DNA of 64,000 nt from Devosia sp. 1566 (GCF_004005995.1 NZ_CP034767.1:868001-932000); one strand, 5' to 3'. Shown: positions 25,205 through 33,529, counted from the first letter of the stretch. Numbers and translations: made by a program. Notes: generated by a model not told the origin, from the sequence alone.

Positions 25205-25955
25205 AGAGCAGTTCGAGCGGTGTCTGGCGCAGGTGCTGCGCCATGAAGGCGGCTTTGCCGACCACCCCGATGATCCCGGTGGGGCAACCAATATGGGTAT
25301 CACCCGGCAAACCCTCGCCGCCTGGCGCGGAGTGAGCCCGGCAACGGCGCTGCCCGTCGGGGCTGTCCGTAATTTGAGCCGGGCCGAAGCGGCGCAGATT
25401 TACCGCGCCCAATACTGGGCCCCCGTCGGCGCTGACACGCTGCCCTTGGGGCTAGACTTGGCGCTGTTCGATTTTGCCGTTCATTCGGGACCAAGCCGAG
25501 CCGTCAAGACGCTGCAGGCCGAACTGGGCGTGGCGCGGGATGGCACCGTCGGCCCGGTCACCCTAAGGGCGGTGGGGCAGCGCGTTGCGCGCGAGGGCGC
25601 GGACGAACTGATCGATGCCCTGTGTGGACGCCGGCTGCAGTTCCTCTCGGAGCTTTCCACCTTTTCCGTGTTCGGCAAGGGCTGGACCGCCCGCGTCGCC
25701 GCTATCCGGCAGACGGCGCTCGATTGGAGCCCGGCTGCCCCCATTTCCACTAAAAACCGGAGCACGAGCATGACGTTTCTCAGTGGCTACAAGACCTATA
25801 TCGTGGCGGCAATCATGCTGCTGACCGGGCTGGCGCAGGCGCTGGGCCTCGAGGTTCCGACGCTGCAAGGCAGTTCGGCGGGCCATTTGATGATGGAGGC
25901 GATCGCCGTGCTGTTGTTGCGTCGCGGCCTCAAGGCCAATGCCGCATCAACCTAA
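25197..25955 (+). CDS. GH108-type endolysin continuing into a holin-like membrane segment
   Basis: Starting at the GTG at 25197, with GGAGG upstream and an 8-base overlap with the chimeric gene, the product is 252 residues. Residues about 1-100 are a glycoside hydrolase 108 lysozyme domain with HEGGFADHPDDPGGATNMGIT (catalytic Glu in HEGG) and LALFDFAVHSGP. A PG_binding_3-like part follows (about 100-180, FGKGWTARVAAIR). The last 62 residues (MTFLSGYKTYIVAAIMLLTGLA onward) are a holin-like segment with two hydrophobic stretches. It has its own in-frame ATG at 25770 preceded by CGGAG. It may be translated as a fusion, as two products, or both. In the GTA context it would be the lysis module, although endolysin linkage varies among GTAs. 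Confidence 0.75.
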   Translation: MAEEQFERCLAQVLRHEGGFADHPDDPGGATNMGITRQTLAAWRGVSPATALPVGAVRNLSRAEAAQIYRAQYWAPVGADTLPLGLDLALFDFAVHSGPSRAVKTLQAELGVARDGTVGPVTLRAVGQRVAREGADELIDALCGRRLQFLSELSTFSVFGKGWTARVAAIRQTALDWSPAAPISTKNRSTSMTFLSGYKTYIVAAIMLLTGLAQALGLEVPTLQGSSAGHLMMEAIAVLLLRRGLKANAAST

Positions 25956-26100
25956 TGCCCGTTGCGGCGTGGCGGGCCCGGAGACCGGCAGCCACGCCGC
26001 CAATATTGGGACGGTGGGGCAGAACATCGGCAAGGTATTGAACCAAGGCACCGCTGACCTATTCATGTGACATTCAGTTATATGTTTTTAAGGTGGCGTT

Positions 26101-26400
26101 ATGAGAACCATGAGTCCCAAACCACCCATGTCCGCCGCCCTTGCTTTAGCTGTTGTGCTTGCGCTTGCCTGGGTGGGTCCGGCCAGCGCCCAGGCGTGCC
26201 TTGATAAGCGCGAGATCCAGGAGGCGGTTTCGAGCGGGCAGATCATGTCGCTCAATGCCGTGCTCGCCTCGGCCGGGGTTGACCGTAATGCCGAAATCCT
26301 GAGTGTGCAGGTCTGCGACCAGGGCGGCAGGCTGGTTTATGTCATCGGTGTGCTCAGTCCCGATGGCGCCGCGCAGAACCTGGTTGTATCAGCGCAGTAA
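26101..26400 (+). CDS. Small secreted PepSY-like protein upstream of the FeuPQ-type system
   Basis: A 99-residue protein with a signal peptide (about residues 1-30, ending in GPASAQA) and a mature domain of about 70 residues: CLDKREIQEAVSSGQIMSL, then AEILSVQVCDQGGRLVYVIGVLSPDG. The pattern resembles PepSY domains, with two Cys that could form a disulfide. It lies 21 bases before the response regulator gene, with an AAGGTGG ribosome-binding sequence. In Sinorhizobium a small periplasmic protein, FeuN, encoded next to feuPQ, restrains the FeuQ sensor. The position, size and location here fit such a role, but homology to FeuN was not tested. Confidence 0.72.
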   Translation: MRTMSPKPPMSAALALAVVLALAWVGPASAQACLDKREIQEAVSSGQIMSLNAVLASAGVDRNAEILSVQVCDQGGRLVYVIGVLSPDGAAQNLVVSAQ

Positions 26401-26421
26401 CGGCAGCATTAGGGGCACTCC

Positions 26422-27081
26422 ATGCGAATTTTAGTGGTCGAGGACGACACCAGTCTCAATCGCCAGCTCAAGGAAGCGCTGACTGACGCAGGCTATGCGG
26501 TGGATGTCGCCTTTGACGGCGAGGAAGGTCATTATCTCGGCGATACCGAGCCCTACGACGCCGTGGTACTCGATATCGGCCTGCCACAGATGGACGGACT
26601 CTCGGTGCTGGAAAGCTGGCGGCGCGGGGGCAAGACCATGCCGGTATTGCTGCTGACGGCGCGCGATCGCTGGAGCGACAAGGTGCAGGGCATCGATGCG
26701 GGTGCCGACGACTATGTGGCCAAGCCCTTCCATATGGAAGAAGTGCTGGCGCGGCTGCGAGCGCTGGTGCGCCGGGCGGCCGGGCTGGCCTCCAACGAAA
26801 TCACCGCTGGGCCGGTGCGGCTCGATGTGCGTTCAGGGCGGGTAACTGTGGATGGGCAGGCGGTCAAGCTCACCAGCCATGAATTGCGGCTGCTAAGCTA
26901 TCTGATGCACCACAAGGGCAAGGTGATCTCGCGTACCGAATTGACCGAGCACCTTTATGATCAGGACTTCGACCGCGACAGCAACACGATCGAAGTGTTT
27001 GTGGGGCGGCTGCGCAAGAAGCTGCCGGAGGATTGCATCCAGACCGTGCGAGGACTGGGTTATCAGATCGCCGAGGACTAG
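26422..27081 (+). CDS. feuP: OmpR-family response regulator, FeuP type
   Basis: A 219-residue response regulator with the receiver domain at residues 1-115 (acidic pocket E7/D8/D9, phosphorylated Asp51 in VVLDIGLP, Lys101 in AKPF). The C-terminal winged-helix DNA-binding domain has TSHELRLLSYLMHHKGKVISRTEL and the recognition helix DRDSNTIEVFVGRLRKKL. The sequence closely resembles what I recall of Rhizobiales FeuP, which with FeuQ controls osmoadaptation and cyclic glucan export genes. Four bases separate its stop from the start of the kinase gene. It would bind DNA as a phosphorylated dimer in the cytoplasm. The OmpR/PhoP subfamily is certain; the FeuP name is by resemblance and synteny. 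Confidence 0.8.
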   Translation: MRILVVEDDTSLNRQLKEALTDAGYAVDVAFDGEEGHYLGDTEPYDAVVLDIGLPQMDGLSVLESWRRGGKTMPVLLLTARDRWSDKVQGIDAGADDYVAKPFHMEEVLARLRALVRRAAGLASNEITAGPVRLDVRSGRVTVDGQAVKLTSHELRLLSYLMHHKGKVISRTELTEHLYDQDFDRDSNTIEVFVGRLRKKLPEDCIQTVRGLGYQIAED

Positions 27082-27084
27082 TGG

Positions 27085-28476
27085 GTGAGCACTGCTGCGG
27101 CAACGCTGAAGCGCAAGGGCTCGATAACGGCGTCGTTGTTCTGGCTGTCGGCCGGCTGGCTGGTTGTGGCGCTGGTCGCGACGGGCTTTTTGCTGTCCGA
27201 CCTGTATTCGCGCGCGCTCGACACTAGCCTATCGGACACGCTCGATTTCCATCTGGAAAGCCTGGCCGGCGCCTTGCTGGAATCAGGTGATCCGACCAGC
27301 AACGCCATTTCCCTGGCCGATCCCCGCTTTGATCGGCCCCGCTCGGGCTGGTACTGGGTAATTCGCGATGCCAACGGCACCCTGTACAATCTCTCGACCT
27401 CCGTGGTGGGTATCGATCTGCCGGTGATGATGGGCCCGCCCAATGCGCTGGGCCGCCGCACGGCGGTGATGGATGACGCCTTTGGCACCAATATGCGGGT
27501 GGTGGAGCGCACGATTACACTTGCCCCGACCACTTACCAGGTGGTGGTGACCGGCAATCTCAGCGAAATCTTACAGCTGGTGGATGAATTTCGCGGCCAG
27601 GCCTTTGTCGTGCTGGGCGCGGTCGGCGTAATGCTGGCGATCATGAGCGCCATTGTGGCGCGCATTGCCATGCGCCCGATTGCGCGCCTGAGCCAGTCGA
27701 TCGAGGCCGTGCGCTCTGGCGAGAGCGGAGCGGTGACCGGCACTTATCCGGTTGAAATCGCGCCCCTGGCCGAAGAGGTCAACGAATTGCTGCGCTCCAA
27801 TACGCAGATTATCGAGCGCGCCCGCAATCAGGTGGGCAACCTAGCGCACGGGCTCAAGACCCCTATTGCCGTGTTGCGCAACGAGGCCGAAACTCGCCAA
27901 GGCGCGCTGGCCGATGTGGTGCTCGCCCAAACCGACAAGATGAGCGGCCTCGTGGCCACTTATCTCGACCGGGCGCGACTGGCGGCGCGCACCTCGGTGG
28001 TTGGCAAGCGGGCCGACCCGGCGGCCGTCCTGTTGCGGTTGACGCGGGTGATGGGCAAGATCCACCCCAATATCGATGTGCGCTACGATCCGCCCGGTGG
28101 GGCAGTCCCGTGGTTCCGCGGCGACGAAGCCGATCTCGAGGAGATCACGGGCAATCTGCTGGATAATGCCTGCAAGTGGTCAAAGGGGGAGGTGCGGGTT
28201 CGGCTGGCCAGCGAGCAGGGCGACACCGCTACGAGCCTGTTGATCCGCATCGAGGACAACGGCCCCGGCCTGTCCGAGGAGGATGCTCAGAAAGTGTTGC
28301 GCCGCGGCGTCAGATTGGACGAGAAGACGCCGGGAAGCGGGCTAGGGCTGGATATCGTCAAGGAACTGGTTGATGTGTATGGCGGCAGCCTGCAGCTCAA
28401 GCGTTCGGCGCTGGGCGGGTTGCTGGCAGAACTGCGGTTGCCGACGGTGCGCTCCTCGAGTGCTGCCAAAGGCTGA
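27085..28476 (+). CDS. feuQ: Membrane sensor histidine kinase, FeuQ type
   Basis: A 463-residue sensor kinase with a GTG start at 27085. Membrane helices at about residues 14-36 and 172-195 bracket a periplasmic sensor domain, which contains RPRSGWYWVIRDANG. A HAMP region follows (RPIARLSQSIEAVRSGE). The H box is NLAHGLKTPIAVLRNE with His255. The HATPase motifs are NLLDNACKWS, DNGPGL and GSGLGLDIVKEL. It would phosphorylate the regulator encoded just upstream in response to an envelope or osmotic signal. The PhoQ-like type (HGLKTP box) matches Rhizobiales FeuQ. In many relatives feuPQ sits right before the ccm genes, which here lie 5 kb downstream. Confidence 0.8.
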   Translation: MSTAAATLKRKGSITASLFWLSAGWLVVALVATGFLLSDLYSRALDTSLSDTLDFHLESLAGALLESGDPTSNAISLADPRFDRPRSGWYWVIRDANGTLYNLSTSVVGIDLPVMMGPPNALGRRTAVMDDAFGTNMRVVERTITLAPTTYQVVVTGNLSEILQLVDEFRGQAFVVLGAVGVMLAIMSAIVARIAMRPIARLSQSIEAVRSGESGAVTGTYPVEIAPLAEEVNELLRSNTQIIERARNQVGNLAHGLKTPIAVLRNEAETRQGALADVVLAQTDKMSGLVATYLDRARLAARTSVVGKRADPAAVLLRLTRVMGKIHPNIDVRYDPPGGAVPWFRGDEADLEEITGNLLDNACKWSKGEVRVRLASEQGDTATSLLIRIEDNGPGLSEEDAQKVLRRGVRLDEKTPGSGLGLDIVKELVDVYGGSLQLKRSALGGLLAELRLPTVRSSSAAKG

Positions 28477-28533
28477 CGCATTTCCGCCACATTGCGTCCC
28501 AACAAGCACTTACCCCTTCGCGAGAGCCCGCAG

Positions 28534-29013
28534 ATGAACCGTTTAGCATTCCTGGTACTGCCGTTATTGCTGTCGAGCCTTGCCGCTTGTTCGAGCACCG
28601 GAACCACGACCCAGGCGGTGCAAACAGCCCCCATTGTCCAGGCGCCAGTAATCGCCGCGCCAACGACGCCAAGCCCGGCGCAGACTACCCAGCAGGCGAT
28701 GCTAACCACCAGCATTGCCAATGGCTTTGTGGATCCGGCAGCGCTGGCCCTGATGTCCTCAAAGGATTCGGCAGAAGCCAACAGCGCCCAGTTCTATGCG
28801 CTACAGTTCGGGCGCCCCGGCGCGCCACGCCAGTGGGCGGGCGACAAGGGTGCAACCGGTGCGGTGAGCGTAGGCCCCTATGTGCGGGTCAACAACCTCG
28901 ATTGCCGCGACTTCACTCACTCCGTCAAGATCGGCGGGCAGGACTATACCCGCAAGGGCACAGCCTGCCGCGAGCAGAACGGTAACTGGGTCGTCGAGCG
29001 CGGCGCGGCCTGA
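28534..29013 (+). CDS. Surface-antigen-like lipoprotein
   Basis: 159 residues from the ATG at 28534. The longer frame begins at 28492 without need, since a normal signal peptide starts here. The leader ends with lipobox LAAC (about residue 19), so the protein is lipid-anchored. A Thr/Pro/Ala-rich stretch follows. The C-terminal region (YVRVNNLDCRDFTHSVKIGGQ, then GTACREQNGNWVVE) matches the conserved end of 17-kDa surface antigen-like proteins, with two Cys that probably pair. It lies 57 bases after feuQ and could be in the same transcript. Role: probably outer-membrane associated, unknown. Confidence 0.75.
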   Translation: MNRLAFLVLPLLLSSLAACSSTGTTTQAVQTAPIVQAPVIAAPTTPSPAQTTQQAMLTTSIANGFVDPAALALMSSKDSAEANSAQFYALQFGRPGAPRQWAGDKGATGAVSVGPYVRVNNLDCRDFTHSVKIGGQDYTRKGTACREQNGNWVVERGAA

Positions 29014-29075
29014 TCGCGTCGGTGCAGCAGGGATTGTTTACCGAACGCGGTTAGCATTGGAGGGTCATTCCTCCA

Positions 29076-30302
29076 ATGCACGCCCGTTTCATGGCCCAAG
29101 CTGCTTTGCGCACCGACCCCACTGCCCCGCCATCGCGATTGGGCGGCGACGCGGTCATGCCGGCGCCCGTTTTTGGCGGCCTGCTCGATCCGGTACTGGT
29201 TGAGCATCGGCTGGCCTTTGCGTCATCAAGTTGCATTGCGCGGCAAGACGCCAGCACGATATGGCGCTTTGTTGTTCGCGACCTTTGTCCCGACCTGATC
29301 CCGCTCGCTGCGCTTGATGGACAGCCCTACGGAGCTGACGAGTTCCTGGCTGTAGTGGCTGTGGTAGCTGACCGCATCCGCGCTGCGATGACGGCAGCGG
29401 CGCGCGACCCCGAAGCGGCCCGCCGCCTTGGAGCGCAGTTGGGCGGCGAGGCTGGTTTGGCGGCGCTGCCCCTGGTGCTGACAGGCTTGGGGGGCTGGCC
29501 GCTGCTCGGCAAGGCGCACGCGCTAGGTCAGGCGATCAACGCCATCAGCGATGATGGGGCGATGGGGAGGGCCCTTGGGGCGCTGCCGCTCGCCGATCCG
29601 CCGCTTGCGGCGCTGCTGTTTCACGCCATCCTCACCGGGATCAGCAATCCAGCGCGAATGGTGTTGGCAGCGATCAAGGCCGCGGGCGGGGCAGGCGAGG
29701 CGCGTCTCAGCCAGGCGGGGTTTGCCCCGCTGGTGGAAGCCTCGTTCGCCCATGCCCAGCAGCAGGCGCTGGGCCTGCAGCCGCAAAGCGGGTTCGCCGA
29801 CATGGATCTGGCGTGTCAGCGTCTTGAGCGCTACCACCGCTTGCTCCGGGCCTTAACCGCCAATATCGAATTTGCCCGGGCCAGTCGCTGGAGCGGGATA
29901 CTGAACGGCATTGTCAAGCTAGCATCCGAGCGGGTCGAAGACCGGCTGCGCGACGTGGTGCCGGACCTGAACTCTGCCCTGCGACGCGCCCGGTCGGGGG
30001 CGGATCGCTCAGATGCCGATCGCATGCTGGCGGCGATCAATGGGATCTATCTCGTCGCGGCAATCCGCGCCTGTCGGGAGTCGCTGGCGGTCAACGCGCT
30101 TTTCGATCAGGTTTGGGCGCAATCGGGCGAAGCGCTTGAGCTGCACTGCAAGCACAATCTTGAACTGCTGCAGACAGATCCGCCTAACCCCATCATTGCC
30201 GCGCGGCTGGATGGCGCCATCACCATGGCGCAGGTGCGTTTCAATCCTGCCTATGCCGAAACGCTACGCCGCGCCCGTGCCACGGCCGAGCGCCGCAGCT
30301 AG
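29076..30302 (+). CDS. Hypothetical protein, mostly helical (408 residues)
   Basis: I do not recognise this protein. The frame is open for 408 residues from an ATG at 29076; other in-frame ATGs lie at 29091 and 29157. It is Ala/Leu/Arg-rich with long helical stretches and no signal peptide, membrane helix or metal motif. A repeated cadence of helix pairs (LVLTGLGGWPLLGKAHALGQAI; LERYHRLLRALTANIEFARASRW) suggests a helical-bundle or repeat protein. Codon pattern and GC content match the neighbours. Its last 39 bases overlap the 3' end of the convergent sarcosine-oxidase-like gene. Confidence 0.6.
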   Translation: MHARFMAQAALRTDPTAPPSRLGGDAVMPAPVFGGLLDPVLVEHRLAFASSSCIARQDASTIWRFVVRDLCPDLIPLAALDGQPYGADEFLAVVAVVADRIRAAMTAAARDPEAARRLGAQLGGEAGLAALPLVLTGLGGWPLLGKAHALGQAINAISDDGAMGRALGALPLADPPLAALLFHAILTGISNPARMVLAAIKAAGGAGEARLSQAGFAPLVEASFAHAQQQALGLQPQSGFADMDLACQRLERYHRLLRALTANIEFARASRWSGILNGIVKLASERVEDRLRDVVPDLNSALRRARSGADRSDADRMLAAINGIYLVAAIRACRESLAVNALFDQVWAQSGEALELHCKHNLELLQTDPPNPIIAARLDGAITMAQVRFNPAYAETLRRARATAERRS

Positions 30303-32321
30303 ATCCATGTCGTCGCGATAGGGCGCGACAAGGCGGATGGGGATGGCCCCGCCGTGATCGCGCAGGCTCGCCCACTCACCGACTTGCGCCCCTGGCTTGC
30401 CGATCAGGGCGATGGCGCCGCCATCGAGTGCGGCCACGACAACGCCGATGGCGTTCCGCGGATCGCTCCGGTCCGAGGCGAGGTGGATCAAGGCGCCCCG
30501 ATCCAGCGCCCGAGCTTCGCCCGGGGCCACTAGCCAGAGCTTGGGGTCGTTGCCAAAGCGCCCGGCAAGGAATGGTGGTACCAGTCCAGCCTGGCTCTGC
30601 CGACCAGGTGGCGCTGCTGGTGTGGCGTCCCCCAAAGGAATCACCGCTGCGCGCTCTTGGGCGACGTGGCCAGCGCTTTCAGCTGGAATTGTTCCGAGCT
30701 GCACCGCGGCCGCGACTTCCGCCACGCCAAGAGACTGGGCATCGGCCAAGCTCCCCTCAGAGCGGGGACGATGCAGGAACCAGCCTCGCAAAATGCCGGT
30801 GGCGGAGTCAGCGGCAGGCGCAACCACATGCAGCCCACTTTCGCTCAAGAAAGCCTTGTCCGGCAGGGCTGCGGCTTGCAGCGAGATAGGCGTTGGCGCA
30901 TCGGGGGTTTCATACAAGGGGTCGATCAGGCGCTCTTCCACCTTGGGGCGCTGCTGCCCGGTCAGCGCATAAACAGCATCGGCGCCACTCATCATGCAAG
31001 CCTGCCGGCTGAGATATCCGCCTGCCGCACCTGCAAGCGCGATGCCGGGCAAGGTGCCCTTGGGCACGAGGCGCGCGGTGGTTCCATCCCAGCTGCTGGC
31101 CCCGCCCGCCATGTGCCAAAGGCCCAGATCTGGCTGGAAGCCGCCGCAGACCAAGACACGTTCAACGGCAAAGGGAGCCTCTTGCCGGCCCAAATCGCCA
31201 AGGGCGAGTTGGGGCACCGCGCGCAAACCGCGCTCGCGTTCGCCCGGCTCAATGCTCCCGAGCAGGGTGCCCGGCGCCATGGTGATGCCATAGGCCTTGC
31301 AGAATTCAATGAAGCGCGATTGCGGCTGCGGGCGCGCGTCAAGCGTGCGGCGCACTGTTATGCCGGCATCGCTGGCCAGCATGGCCAAGCGATAAGCTGC
31401 ATTGCTGACGGTCGCCACCAGGGCCGACTGGCCCGGCCAAACCCCGTAGCGGTGCGCAAGTTCAAACGCGTCAAGCGTTGTCATGACGCCAGGCAGCCGG
31501 TTGCCCGAAAAGATCGGCAGGCGTTCAATTGTTCCGGTGGCCAGCACGATGTGCGGAGCCGCAAAATCCAGCACCTGGCTGGTCCAACTCCCCCCATCCT
31601 CCTCCACCACATGCGCCCGTACCAGGCCTGGTGCTGCGGCAAAGGCTTGGGCGCGGGTGACAATGCGGATTTTGCCGGTTTGCTGAATGGCCGCGACAAG
31701 CCGGGAAATGCTCTCGTCGGGAGTTTCCTCGCCCTCTTGCGTGCCAAACAGGCGCGCCGAACCGCCAAGACAAGGCGATGATTCCACCAAGGTGACGCCA
31801 AGGCCCAGAACCAGGCCCGTCAGTGCCGCCGTCATCCCCGCGACCCCACCGCCCACCACAATGAGATCAGACGGGGCAGCAGGCGTGGGACCCTGATTGC
31901 GCCAGGCTTCGGGCAAGGCGTCCAGGCGATCCAGCTGCAGGTCCAGCGAGCGGGAAGGGCCGAGCAGGCGACGAACCCTGCCGAGCGGTGACGTGCCTGA
32001 GGGCCCTGCGGGATCGGTGACCATCTCGGCGCCATTGACCGCAGGCGCCTGCTGCATCGGCACGGCCGGCCCGCGCGAGCCCGTGGAACTGATAACCGAA
32101 ACGGCAGGAGCAAAGCGCGGGCCAAGCCCCAAAGGGCGTCCGCCCAAGCGGCCTATCGCCTCAATGCCACTCGCGAGGGCCGCGCTGAGCACAGTGTCGC
32201 CTTCAAAGCCCTCCACCTCATATCCGTTGAGCTGGAACTGCAGAGGGCGGCTTCGATCGATCTGGGTACCGGCAAAACCGTGGCCGCCTGCAGGGTCGAG
32301 CCTGTTGGGTTGTTGGCTCAA
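30264..32321 (-). CDS. SoxA-like FAD/NAD oxidoreductase lacking most of the folate-binding domain
   Basis: A 685-residue protein that aligns by eye to the alpha subunit of heterotetrameric sarcosine oxidase (about 1000 residues). The N-terminal Fer2_4-like domain (IDRSRPLQFQLNGYEVEGFEGDT, without cluster cysteines, as in true sarcosine oxidase) is followed by the FAD-binding GGGVAGM (about 157-163), the Pyr_redox region (VLATGTIERLPIFSGNRLPGV) and an A3-like linker. After PPFLAGRF, where the large aminomethyltransferase (GCV_T) domain should start, only a short C-terminal barrel-like piece remains (ALIHLASDRSDP, DGGAIALIGKPGAQVGE). Catalytic folate handling is therefore unlikely. Its ATG overlaps the stop of the upstream FAD gene (ATGA), so the two are co-translated. 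Substrate unknown. Confidence 0.7.
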   Translation of the reverse strand: MSQQPNRLDPAGGHGFAGTQIDRSRPLQFQLNGYEVEGFEGDTVLSAALASGIEAIGRLGGRPLGLGPRFAPAVSVISSTGSRGPAVPMQQAPAVNGAEMVTDPAGPSGTSPLGRVRRLLGPSRSLDLQLDRLDALPEAWRNQGPTPAAPSDLIVVGGGVAGMTAALTGLVLGLGVTLVESSPCLGGSARLFGTQEGEETPDESISRLVAAIQQTGKIRIVTRAQAFAAAPGLVRAHVVEEDGGSWTSQVLDFAAPHIVLATGTIERLPIFSGNRLPGVMTTLDAFELAHRYGVWPGQSALVATVSNAAYRLAMLASDAGITVRRTLDARPQPQSRFIEFCKAYGITMAPGTLLGSIEPGERERGLRAVPQLALGDLGRQEAPFAVERVLVCGGFQPDLGLWHMAGGASSWDGTTARLVPKGTLPGIALAGAAGGYLSRQACMMSGADAVYALTGQQRPKVEERLIDPLYETPDAPTPISLQAAALPDKAFLSESGLHVVAPAADSATGILRGWFLHRPRSEGSLADAQSLGVAEVAAAVQLGTIPAESAGHVAQERAAVIPLGDATPAAPPGRQSQAGLVPPFLAGRFGNDPKLWLVAPGEARALDRGALIHLASDRSDPRNAIGVVVAALDGGAIALIGKPGAQVGEWASLRDHGGAIPIRLVAPYRDDMDLAAALGRGTGAA

Positions 32322-33400
32322 GACGTCGCCTCCAAAGCAGCAGCACCAAACTCCGTCACCACCGAGCTTTGCGTCGAGCGCGCCGGGGTGCGGGCCTCGA
32401 TCCAGCTTGCTTCCTGGGGCCTCGCCACGCCGGCTAGCCAGCGCGCGAATGCTGGAGCGAGGAACGCGCCCGCGGTGCCAAGCCCTGCCAGGATGGTGGG
32501 TCCTGTTTGGCTGATGCGACCGACCAGCGGAGCGCTATCGGGGCCAGCGACAGCATGGTAGCGGGCCTGGCCTACCTGTACCCAGCCCGATTGTGGGCCG
32601 GTGACCTGGCGCAGGGACGGGGCAAGCTCATCAACTCCGCCGTCGCCTACTCCCGAAACGCCCCCACCGGCTGTTTGCACCACAACCATGTCTCGATCCA
32701 GTTGAAGCACCAGCGGCGCCGCAAGTTGCGGCAGCGCCCGGAGCAGCAGGGTAGCGCGCGGACGCAAAGCCGCGAAGGTCGCAAGCTCGGCAGGCGGCAC
32801 ATTGCCCAAAATGGCTTCATCATCGGCAAGGACAAGATGATTCGCCCGCGCCTGCCACTCCTCGCTCCACAGGGTGCCTCCGCCATCCCCGTCAACGGAG
32901 ATATGCGCCAACGATGCCTCGAGATAGGCCACCCCTTGCGCGGCCCCCCAGCTCGCAAGGCCCGGCTGCAGCCCCGGCCGGTGCAGCAGGGCGACGTCGC
33001 GCAAGATCCAGCCTTGCTGGCTGCCACGCAAGCTCGAAAGGGGCACCGGCTCGACCTCGTGGCCAAAACCCTGCGCTATGTGCCGGATATGGTCGAGCGC
33101 CGCCACCCCTTCGGGCTCTTCGCTGATGAACAGCGGATTGGCGCGCGACCAGCTTTCGCGCCCGGCTGCCTTGCTGATCGTCCGAAGGGTTTCGGGCACG
33201 GTTTGGTCGAGCAGCGCCCATGTTTCTGGCCGGGTCAGGGCACCCGCCGAAAGGTCAAAGCCCCGCGGCAGGCGCAGGCCGGACTGTCGTTCGCCGACCT
33301 GGATCACGCGGCGCCGATGTTGACCCGCCAGCAGGCCGGCCAACAGCATGGCCAAAGGGGTCGAGCCCACGACGGCAATGTCGAATTGTGTCGCGATCAT
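32318..33400 (-). CDS. FAD-dependent oxidoreductase-like protein (DAO/SoxB type, degenerate dinucleotide motif)
   Basis: A 360-residue protein with a Rossmann-like start (FDIAVVGSTPLAMLLAGLLAG) in which the usual GxGxxG is altered to GSTPLA. A C-terminal segment (GPTILAGLGTAGAFLAPAFARWLAG) resembles the FAD-binding end of D-amino-acid-oxidase/SoxB-type proteins, with AGPDSAPLVGRI before it. The gene is first in a two-gene unit with the SoxA-like gene and overlaps it by four bases, which suggests one complex. The altered nucleotide-binding motif leaves FAD binding uncertain. The other two sarcosine oxidase subunit genes (soxD, soxG) are not nearby. Confidence 0.6.
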   Translation of the reverse strand: MIATQFDIAVVGSTPLAMLLAGLLAGQHRRRVIQVGERQSGLRLPRGFDLSAGALTRPETWALLDQTVPETLRTISKAAGRESWSRANPLFISEEPEGVAALDHIRHIAQGFGHEVEPVPLSSLRGSQQGWILRDVALLHRPGLQPGLASWGAAQGVAYLEASLAHISVDGDGGGTLWSEEWQARANHLVLADDEAILGNVPPAELATFAALRPRATLLLRALPQLAAPLVLQLDRDMVVVQTAGGGVSGVGDGGVDELAPSLRQVTGPQSGWVQVGQARYHAVAGPDSAPLVGRISQTGPTILAGLGTAGAFLAPAFARWLAGVARPQEASWIEARTPARSTQSSVVTEFGAAALEATS

Positions 33401-33529
33401 TGGCGGTCACCAGCCAGAGCCTGTGGCAAACCGTCCCCCTCAAGCCTGCGTGTTTTGGTGGTTTTTCGCCACAGTGCGCTTATAGATGACTCTCCCGTGC
33501 CGCGTGCCGGCGCCAAGCATCCAGGGCCC

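Noticed and set aside
22871..25303. 810-codon open frame on the minus strand opposite the chimeric terminase/tail gene
   Set aside because: Its product is very rich in Gln, Arg, His and Gly, as expected from the antisense of a GC-rich gene, and it shows no domain. The plus-strand frame has recognisable terminase and tail motifs. Its length is only a sign of high GC content.
30264..32321. Missing cysteines in the N-terminal Fer2-like domain of the SoxA-like protein as a sign of decay
   Set aside because: Heterotetrameric sarcosine oxidases have no iron-sulfur cluster, so this absence is normal for the family.
32507..33529. Upstream extension of the ccmI open frame to 32507
   Set aside because: It overlaps the FAD-oxidoreductase gene on the other strand for 894 bases and encodes low-complexity sequence. 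The CcmI membrane helix begins at the ATG at 33530.
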